The translations under genes and the position numbers were made by a program. Below are positions 56,833 to 64,000 of a stretch of DNA of 64,000 bases, in pieces. The stretch is from Trebouxia sp. TZW2008. Lineage: Eukaryota; Chlorophyta; Trebouxiophyceae; Trebouxiales; Trebouxiaceae. The notes beneath the pieces were generated by a model that had not been told where the DNA came from, did not search any database, and worked only from the letters and a program-made list of their open reading frames with translations. Numbering within the stretch: the first letter of the stretch is position 1; each line of letters starts with the position of its first letter. Location of the stretch: the NCBI GenBank assembly GCA_002118135.1, contig BDIU01000331.1, forward strand, positions 124,596 to 188,595. Reading direction: 5' to 3'.

Positions 56833-57896
56833 CGGCAGGCGACAGGCTGAAAGGGCGGGGCAACAGAATATAGTGTCTCATCTTGCCGGTTGTCCTGTCG
56901 TTAGCCCAAGTTCTCGGTGGCATTCCAAGAGTTTCAGGTAATTGTCTCAACCTGTTGTTATCACAGCAGAGGTCATGCGAGTATAGCCTTGCTAGTAACA
57001 ATTCCACATTTCCTTGGGAACATGACAGAACATCGCCGACAGCTTGCAGAAGCGCTCGTCCCGCACTAGAGTTTGCCACTTGTGGCACATGCGATTAGAC
57101 TTGTTGTCTAGCTGAAGCATGTAAAAATCCTGCTCTGGATGGTCTCTGGATATACGGTGTGACGGTGCTCAAGCTCGTATATACGCCACGTGCCGTAATA
57201 TAATCCAGATGAAACGGCGGGCGCCTGACACCAGAGCTCGCAGTGTGCGGCGGAAATTCCTCAATTTGCCAGCGAAAGGCGCAAGATTTGCCTTCATTTT
57301 CGCTCGGACCTGCCCTTTGAATACAGCAAAATCTTTACACTGTTGACCGAGACTGTTGCAGTGAGGGCCAGAAACATCTACACATGTGCAGCACTGAAAC
57401 ATATAGAGTTGATTCATGCTTAGTCATGCTTGCAATGTTGCCAAGATTTTGTGTACGGCTCATGCTGTTTAGGGCACGAAATGCACCAGTTCCACTTGCA
57501 TGTTTAGCACATATATCAATGGGACATCTTGAGGCTAAGCAGCACTTTCCCGTGCCCTGGCAGGTGGTCAGACCATCTGTAGTAAAGCATTAGAAATAAC
57601 AAGAATTGCATTGCCGTAAATTCTTGTCTATGTAGTATGCAACATATTTTGCCATGTTCCAGAAATATTTGGCAAGCACACCAAGAGATGCGTCGTGTCA
57701 AGGCCATCGGGATTTTAATTGAGCCTACACCCAACTCAGGCCACAACATTGGTCCGAAGCTGAATTGCAGTGCTCCAAAAACTGACTGCAAGTTCACAGT
57801 CTGACAATGATACAGGAACCCAGCATCCTTGAGCGTCTTGCACACAGCTGGTCGATCACATTTGGAAGACTGTAATACATCAAAGTGAGAAGTAGT
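56833..57896. promoter_or_regulatory. FAD-oxidase upstream region
   Basis: Lies between the start of the FAD oxidase and the stop of the kinase relic, both on the minus strand. It is CpG-richer in 57130-57330 and has no supported gene. Confidence 0.4.
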
Positions 57897-59163
57897 TTAA
57901 AAGCACTCAGCATGGCGCAGCATTTTCTGCAATGCTAATTGTAACTGTGGGTATTTGACATGACCAGAAGCAGCTAGAAGCTTATGTTGAGGGGTGCACT
58001 CATTTTCAATCAAGACAGCTTTCCAAGCATCTTCTCCTCTGTGCTTGAAGACTTCTTTGATCAAGGCAGCTGCAAGCATGTACCAGTCATATTTAGGCAA
58101 TGCAGGTGTACCCAGCAAGAATTTTTGAGGATTGAACAGCTCGGTGGTACCACCGCACCAGCACCGGTGCTTGTGATTGGTTCAGGAAATTTGACTGCTG
58201 ATCCAAAGTCTCCCAACCACCAATTCCCATCACTGCTCACAAAGAAATTGTCTACCTACAGGAGCACAAACAACTGAGCGACACTGCAGTATATACCAAA
58301 CAAGCAAACCAACGACCTGATCATGTGGAACAAGAGAAACATGCACTGTTCACACCTTGACATCCATGTGTACAAGGAATGCTGAACAGCTTGAATCATC
58401 TGATTGATGCCCTTGAGAAGCTCTGGCTCTGCTGCTGCCATTTGCATCTCTATTGATCCAAGGTATTGGGGCATCAACACAGCTGCATACAGTCCGGGGT
58501 AGTGGCCTGTCAAGGTGTGGTGTTCTGGAGGTATAACAACTTCAATGACTGTTCCCCAAATGATAGGGGCATTGTGGCTTTCTGCTGAGGGCAGTGTAGC
58601 TCTGCAAGCTATAACTTCAGACCCTCCTAGCGACAGGTCGGAGGGCAAGTTGGGCAGCATCTTGATCATCTTTTGCTCATATTTTGCATTGTGTGCCCGG
58701 AGCAACGTGACAGGACCAGTGTCTGAAACACAGAAGAAAGGCCCATCAATCTGCAAACATGTCGCAATCAGGAAGACACTCAACTGCAATGGGCGTTCTG
58801 CCTACTACCGATGAGTGACTGCTTGACCCATCAGGCCATACCACAGCAAACGGTACATGACACACAGCACAAAATATGAGTAGCAACATGCTAGTGTATG
58901 CCGCACAGGATCAGTCGCTCCTTTGTGACAGCAAACATGAAGCACAACCTGGGCCAATAAAAAGGTGAGAGTATGTGAACCTGCAGGCCATGCTGTGCCA
59001 GGAAGTACTTGGTGGTGGATGCGGCAGGCATTGACTGTGCTGCTCTGTAAATTTCCTCTGCCATCTGAACGCTGCTGCAAGCCATCATGCGATGAGTGTA
59101 GTAACGCTCAACAGTATCCAGAACTTCTGCATGTGGACGACGTATGGTGCCGCTTTTCAGCAT
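57897..59163 (-). pseudogene. Protein-kinase-domain gene with frame breaks
   Basis: A kinase C-lobe is recognisable. 58750-58356 contains the hinge (LYAAVLMPQYLGSIEM) and the catalytic loop LVHMDVK, spliced in phase to an exon from 58255 that reads VDNFFVSSDGNWWLGDFGSA (HxDxKxxN and DFG). A downstream exon part reads ELFNPQKFLLGTPALPKYDW, and the end is LIKEVFKHRGEDAW... with stop at 57899. Two frame breaks are visible: near 58378, where the hinge frame and the HMDVK frame differ, and near 58150-58170, where about 20 extra GT/GC-rich bases separate the DFG frame from the KYDW frame. 58805-59163 may hold upstream exons. Sequencing error could explain one break but two suggest decay. Substrate unknown. 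Confidence 0.65.
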
Positions 59164-59700
59164 CTCTGTGAACGACGCTCAGGACAAAATTGCCGACCCT
59201 GCATGCAATGTCCAACTTTAGAGTGAAAACACAGCAAAGGTCCAATCCAATTGCATACAGGTCAGGGGACAATAATTGATGACAAGTCAACATAAGAAGT
59301 ACAGCAGCTGAAAAGGGTTACTAACGGAAGCTGCCAGCAGAAGAATGTCACCAGCGTGCAAGTTTTGGAAACAAGCTGTCACACTAATGCTTCACTTCAG
59401 TCGACTCATCCAGCAGGCAAAGCTCATTGGCCATAGGCCTTGCATGCTCAGCATGTTTGTTTAGGCTTACAAAAGTGCACCTGACCGTAAGTACTGCTAA
59501 CTTTGCTTCCAATATGCATAGCTGTAGGATGCTGCCAAGCTGAGCTGTGCTTGCTCCAGTGACACTGCACATACATCATGCAGTGTGACCATGCTACTAG
59601 GACACAAGCCACACACATGGCTTTGCCATACTGACCTGCATGCATTCAGGCATGAAGCATATGCAGGCTGTCAGTACTCTGAATCAGAACCAGCAATCTG
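59164..59700. other. No gene seen
   Basis: Between the kinase relic and the plus-strand ORF I find only short frames without family similarity. N-terminal kinase exons could be hidden here. Confidence 0.4.
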
Positions 59701-60516
59701 GTGCACACTGGGGCAGAGTCAGTGTGCCGTATGCTAGGCGGAGACTTGAGCTTGGTGGATGAGATACAACGCAGGCATGCCCAGGTGGCTGGCACAGCAG
59801 AGCAGGAGTTTCTGTTGGCAGATGCACATGGTGGCAGCACACAGCAAACAGTGCCACGCAAGAGAGACCTGGATGATGATGAGGAGGTCTATGCTGCCAA
59901 GAAGCAGCAGCTATTGAGTCAGATCAGTCAACAGACCATCAAGCAGCATGCAGAGGGGTCCATGAGCATCCTGGACATGTTGTCAGCAGGGCATGCACCA
60001 CCGGCCACCATGCAACTGCTACAGACCATCAGGCATAATGTCACAGCGCGCCTTGGCAGCATGATAGAGAATGGCATGCAAAGCATGCTTGCAATAGAGG
60101 CTCCAGAGCAGCAGCAAGAGCTCAGCATCAACCAGCAGGCACAGAGGTGGACAGTGCAGATGTATGCAAACAAGCTGGGGCTGCCTGCTGCAGCTTGCAC
60201 TGCAGACAAGCTCAGGGCTATAGGCGCTGCGGCTGGCAAGATATGGACAAGGGAAAGATGCTTACCCACAATAGAACGGTCGCAGGATGGTGCACTGGTC
60301 AGGGTCTGGTTCGAGCCAGGCAGCAATACTGCACAAAAAGCGCCCTATGTGCCAGAAGATAACCCGCACCTGTTTGCTGAAGCCCGCATGAAGTACAGCC
60401 TGGCTTACAAGGGTGGGTATGAAGCCGCAGACAGGGCAAACTTTGACACATGGACATATCCGGCAGACACAGGGGCACAAGTGTTACAAACCGCTTTCCA
60501 AAGACTTGCTAGCTGA
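59701..60516 (+). CDS. Intronless ORF of unknown function
   Basis: 271 codons in one exon, which is unusual here. Visible features: an acidic/basic segment KRDLDDDEEVYAAKKQQLL, a long Gln/Leu helical region with coiled-coil character (60-150), then LRAIGAAAGKIWTRERCLP...DGALVRVWFEPG. The pattern IGxxAGKxWxxxxxxP...DGxxVxVxxY-like is reminiscent of short DNA-binding-type C-terminal domains seen in large DNA viruses and transposon-rich genomes, but I cannot name a family. The neighbours are a kinase relic and a hAT-like element, so it may be of mobile or viral origin. A 75-codon or longer start alternative exists at internal ATGs. Confidence 0.6.
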   Translation: MHTGAESVCRMLGGDLSLVDEIQRRHAQVAGTAEQEFLLADAHGGSTQQTVPRKRDLDDDEEVYAAKKQQLLSQISQQTIKQHAEGSMSILDMLSAGHAPPATMQLLQTIRHNVTARLGSMIENGMQSMLAIEAPEQQQELSINQQAQRWTVQMYANKLGLPAAACTADKLRAIGAAAGKIWTRERCLPTIERSQDGALVRVWFEPGSNTAQKAPYVPEDNPHLFAEARMKYSLAYKGGYEAADRANFDTWTYPADTGAQVLQTAFQRLAS

Positions 60517-60618
60517 TGTCAGTGATGAATTCTGCAATCAGTAGATGGAGTGCGCTGCTCAGCCAAGAGCTTACATAGCTGGCAACAAGAGAGTGATGTG
60601 TACAGAAATGTAATCACT

Positions 60619-61506
60619 TCAGTCAGCCAAGGTCTTAACTGCTGAGCATTCCCACATGCGCCTGTCTGTAGTAACCACATACCGATCTAATTGAATTGCT
60701 TGCAAACAGATCAGTCTGTCTGGGGTGTCTTGTGTCCCAATCTGCAGAGACCTTACTAAATGCTCATTTTGTTCAGCACCCTCCAAAATGGTGAATCCAC
60801 TTTGTACCAAGAAGTCAGACCATCGAGATATTGAATCCAAACTAACTCCTTCTGCATCCTCAGCAATGATGATTGGAGGATGTACATGACAAGAGTTTAT
60901 AAGTAGCTGTAAAACGACTATGTTTGATACGCCTGGCTGGTTCTGAGGAACCAGTCTACGGAGATCCTGACTGGGAAGCACTGAAGCAGGAAACTGGCTA
61001 GGGTACAACAGCCTGCAAACCAATCAACTGTGCTCACCTGTATACATGTATATCTCTGCTCTCGAGTCAAGCAGGAGAAAACATACCTCATCACCACATC
61101 GGCATCAACAGACAGCTTAGCTGTCAGACTGAGACCCTGTCGGGTCACTGTTGTTGTCAAAAGATGGTTCTTGTTCAAATTTGCTGCCTGTCTTCTGGCT
61201 ACTGCAGCCTTCTTTCTCCCCTTTGTGCCCATAGTACTTTAGCATAGCATCTCGGAACACTTGGTTGGACACCCTGAAGGCTTTGTTGCTGTCTTTAGGC
61301 AGGTGAATGACCACTTTGTACCCTTCAGGCTTGGTAGCTGAGATGTGACGTTTCTTGCGCGGCCTGAGATTGTGCTCAGCTTGAAACTCGGGCATGACAC
61401 CTGAGGACACAGGCATAACTTCGGTCTGTTTTCTTACTTGCACAAACTTATAGAATATATAGTTCAAGAAGCTACAGGCAGACAGTGCTCGCAAACGAGC
61501 AGTCAC
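60619..61506 (-). CDS. Hypothetical spliced gene, two or more exons
   Basis: Two open stretches on the minus strand: 61506-61117 (contains KPEGYKVVIHLPKDSNKAFRV and a Ser/Asp-rich end) and 61023-60619 (IIIAEDAEGVSLDSISRW, ending in a stop at 60619). CAG acceptors exist before both. No family is recognised. They could be the N-terminal exons of the kinase-like gene further down the strand, with the ORF at 59701-60516 nested on the other strand, or an unrelated gene. Confidence 0.3.
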
Positions 61507-61689
61507 CTTTGCAGGAAACTGGCGCCGCTTCCGACTGTTCGGGGTCGACCTTCGTGCTACTACAGGATCGATGGTATAACACGTCGCTGTTGCGCCGGAG
61601 CCAGCAGCTGAAGTTTGAGCACAGTAATAAGAGACGTGTCTAGAAAGCCGTTTCGTATTCTATGAACAACCGGCTCCCGCCGCATAACC

Positions 61690-62800
61690 CCAGCCAAATT
61701 TTGGCTGGCATCTACGCGTAGCGTAGAGTAGCGTAGCGTAGACAACTACGCGTAGATCTACGCGTATAAGCCAATTTTGGCTCAAATCTACAACAAAAAC
61801 CAGGCGTAGACGACTTAGCGTATATGAGCGCCAACAGCACTTTTCGACATTTTGCGATCAAAACAGGCGCTGCAAGTCGCATTTCAGCTGCATGCCGCGC
61901 AGGAAAGTGCAGCAAATGATCGCAGTCACGCATAGATGCTACACAGCATGAAGCGCGGCACGTTTTGGCCGACATGAATGCCTTTGATCAAATGATCGCA
62001 AGCAGTGCCAGCACTTCTGCAACCCCTGACAATCGCAACAAGCATGAAAAGAGATTTGATGAGCTTCAGAAACGTCGTCACAACTCTCTCAAAGGTGCTA
62101 AAGGCAGTGCTAGTTGGTTGGAGTGGTTGATACCTGAAGTCAAGCGTGACCCTGGGACCGATGAGATCATACTTGTTCAGCTTCAATGCGTCTTTTGTGA
62201 GCAGCTGTTCTCAGCCTCCAATGAAAGCAGATTTGCTCAGTCACATCTTCATCAAGCTGGCTGTAAGGCAGTTAGGTCTAACCCTGAGATAGCTGCCAAG
62301 GTGGCTACTGCTTTTGCCAAGGCAACAACCAGTGCTTCTCAGACACAAGTTGCACAGGAAGATGTTGCAGTACTTGAGCAGCTGTCAGCGAAAAAGCGCA
62401 AAGCAACAGGACAACCTGCAGTCACTGACCACTTTGTCAGTCTAGAGAAGCAGCAGCAGCTTACAAGGGCACTGTATGACTTCTTCCTAGAGAATTCTGA
62501 TTGCGTTGCTATGCACGCATGTTGTTGCCTTGCTGAATCTTGTATGCCACAGCTTGCTGACCACACAAACCTATTTTTGACTGATTTGACTCATAATTCT
62601 GCCTGGAAATTACGTATTAAGCCTTGCTGTATATACCCCGTATACCCTTCTGTCTACGCTGTCTACGCACTGTGTAGCCTGTAAATGCCTATTTGGGGCC
62701 CTTCCAGCATTTTGGCGTATAGTCGGCCATATACCCGTCGTTCTACGGATACAGCGTAGATCTACGCGTATATATACGCCTTGTGGCTGCCAAAATCGGA
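61690..62800 (+). mobile_element. hAT-like element with palindromic subterminal repeats
   Basis: Both ends carry the same tacgcgtag-type repeats. The left end has a perfect 20-bp palindrome tacgcgtagatctacgcgta at 61747-61766, the right end its 14-bp core gcgtagatctacgc at 62754-62767. Ends resemble each other inversely: ccaaattttggct at 61694-61706 and ccgattttggc read from the right at 62798. A BED-type zinc-finger ORF lies between. No 8-bp target duplication could be fixed, so borders are approximate. Confidence 0.6.
61965..62684 (+). CDS. BED-type zinc finger protein, hAT transposase N-terminal fragment
   Basis: 239 codons. The segment LVQLQCVFCEQLFSASNESRFAQSHLHQAGC gives CxxC...HxH...C, a BED-like finger. 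It is followed by a basic linker KKRKATGQPAVTDHF and ALYDFFLENS, the point where hAT transposases normally begin their catalytic domain. The frame then runs into AT-rich sequence and ends, so the RNase H-like core is absent: a truncated or domesticated copy. No intron is evident. Confidence 0.65.
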   Translation: MADMNAFDQMIASSASTSATPDNRNKHEKRFDELQKRRHNSLKGAKGSASWLEWLIPEVKRDPGTDEIILVQLQCVFCEQLFSASNESRFAQSHLHQAGCKAVRSNPEIAAKVATAFAKATTSASQTQVAQEDVAVLEQLSAKKRKATGQPAVTDHFVSLEKQQQLTRALYDFFLENSDCVAMHACCCLAESCMPQLADHTNLFLTDLTHNSAWKLRIKPCCIYPVYPSVYAVYALCSL

Positions 62801-63600
62801 TTTGTTACGGTAGCCAAAGGTAGTTACGGTCTACAGCCACCGTCACACTGTACATCCAGAGACCCTCCAGAGTTTACATCCCTCGGGCTACGAGAAAGGG
62901 CATGTGGTAGCCCCGGCAACCGTGTCTTGCTCAGCAACGGCGCTTTGCATCGTTCTCACAGCTCTACTTGTATCGGCTCTCAGGAACGCTTCGGGGACTG
63001 TTCCGCTACGTTCATTGCCACGATCTTGAAAGCTCTGCAAGAAACCCAGACCAGGCTGCGTGCTGTTGCACTTCGCGTTGGCGGAAGCAGACGTGATCAG
63101 CCTTGCAACTGCTTGCTGCAGCGACTGAGGACTGTGTGCTCACAGGTTGTTGTGTAGGATAGTTTGTGACCTCACATCGCAGAGCTGTAATACAGAGTGT
63201 CAGCAGCCCTGCTGCATGGTATGCTTCGCTACTACAGGATAACACAGTTTGCTGCATTTATCACTGCAGTGACAGTGCAGTGTTTACTGGCCCTTAGGCA
63301 GGTCTTTGGAGGGTGCCTTGCCAGGCCGGAACTTACAGCACGCTGAAGCGAGGACTTTACGTAGTAGTCAGCCACTGAGCAAAGGTATGAAAACACAGCT
63401 ACTCCAGATGTGGGCATCTCAGTGCAAGCAACTATTGCACAGCATCTTCATGTTTCTGCTACTTTGCACCACATTGGACGCTGCACTGTGTGGCAGTGGT
63501 CGCACATTTCAGCTTGTGTTGCATCCTTGCTGTGATCCACAGTGTGCAGCCAAGTGTTGACAGTCGACCTGCAATGTGGGTGCAATGTGCTGGCTGACAG
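62801..63600. other. No supported gene
   Basis: CpG-richer in 62840-63080. Frames on both strands (for example 62783-63157) show no family similarity. The decamer ctactacagg occurs here at 63231 and left of the element at 61557, possibly chance. Confidence 0.4.
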
Positions 63601-63621
63601 CAACCTCCAAGACATTTCCTT

Positions 63622-63891
63622 ATGCTCCTGAGCACAACTAAGTCAAAAGCAATAGCGATTTGCACAGGCATGGCAAAAACTTTGGGATCTGTGTCTCTGA
63701 AGCTTGAGGATGAGGTGCTCGTCTGGGTCCGAAGTAATACAACAATTGTGGATCTGCTGGACCAGCTAGACAAGGCCTGCAAGGGTGGCAGAATTCAAGA
63801 TGCTGAAGGCTTTGATGTGACTGCACACTGTTCACATGTAACATACCGGATTCGAACCCACGACTATTTCGTGGAGAGGACCCGAACTTAA
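63622..63891 (+). CDS. Small ORF of unknown function
   Basis: 89 codons. The middle, KTLGSVSLKLEDEVLVWVRSN then TIVDLLDQLDKACK, has plausible protein-like composition with alternating beta and helix character. The last 15 codons overlap the tRNA-like sequence, so if real the gene is spliced or truncated. No family is recognised. Confidence 0.25.
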   Translation: MLLSTTKSKAIAICTGMAKTLGSVSLKLEDEVLVWVRSNTTIVDLLDQLDKACKGGRIQDAEGFDVTAHCSHVTYRIRTHDYFVERTRT

Positions 63892-63912
63892 GCTCTTAGC
63901 ACCTTTCTTGTG
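63846..63912 (-). pseudogene. tRNA-like sequence with a consensus B box
   Basis: On the minus strand, gtgctaagagcttaag is followed about 40 bases later by ggttcgaatcc, a perfect pol III B-box consensus. The stems do not close: the T stem has mismatches and no acceptor stem forms. A tRNA-Leu/Ser pseudogene or a tRNA-derived SINE head fits best. Confidence 0.45.
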
Positions 63913-64000
63913 CGCAAAAGTCCGAACCTAAGTGCCGATGTGTTAATTCCTGGATCTGAAGACGTAACTCTGTTACATCCCTCCCCGCCGGGTTTCTAAT

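Noticed and set aside
56600..57088. 162-codon minus-strand ORF overlapping the FAD-oxidase signal-peptide exon
   Set aside because: Different frame from the exon with a clear signal peptide; no family similarity.

Overview
The window reads as nuclear DNA of a green alga (Viridiplantae). Every long protein gene is split into short exons, mostly 60-350 nt, joined by GT-AG introns whose phases agree at nearly every junction I checked. The gene set is eukaryotic: a Cdc73 subunit, a JmjN/JmjC demethylase, eEF1B beta and a vacuolar-type amino acid transporter. The elongator tRNA-Met carries an intron next to the anticodon, a feature known from plants and green algae. A protein with about a dozen sperm-tail PG-rich (STPGR) motifs suggests flagellated cells. 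I cannot name the genus.

Layout. 1-1226 (-): 5' part of an ethanolamine-phosphate phospho-lyase-like aminotransferase, cut by the left edge. 2113-3312 (+): FHIT-type HIT hydrolase. 4219-7437 (+): METTL2/6/8-type tRNA m3C methyltransferase, with a pogo-like MITE in its first intron. 7911-16584 (-): STPGR protein. 17750-26260 (+): KDM4-like demethylase with AT-hooks. 27667-32501 (-): AVT1-like transporter. 33818-36641 (+): ParA/MinD-like ATPase. 38285-40893 (+): myo-inositol-3-phosphate synthase. 41620-45207 (-): Cdc73. 45408-47412 (+): eEF1B beta/delta, head to head with Cdc73. 48094-48214 (+): tRNA-Met(CAT). 49571-56832 (-): FAD-linked oxidase of the berberine-bridge type with a signal peptide. 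57897-59163 (-): decayed protein-kinase gene. 59701-60516 (+): intronless unknown ORF. About 61690-62800: hAT-like element with a BED-type zinc finger. The last 1.2 kb holds a weak ORF and a tRNA-like B box.

The most striking pattern is intragenic. At least seven genes (phospho-lyase, methyltransferase, STPGR, KDM4, AVT, Cdc73, FAD oxidase) contain one intact exon plus one to five degenerate tandem copies of that exon and its flanking intron, usually 85-200 bp apart. The copies carry frameshifts, stops or wrong phases, while the canonical exons still splice together in frame across them. In KDM4 the copies occur in both orientations. The ParA-like, INO1 and eEF1B genes show no such arrays. 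The genes are housekeeping or signalling genes with no evident shared pathway. Four divergent pairs share short intergenic regions: phospho-lyase/FHIT, STPGR/KDM4, AVT/ParA and Cdc73/eEF1B.
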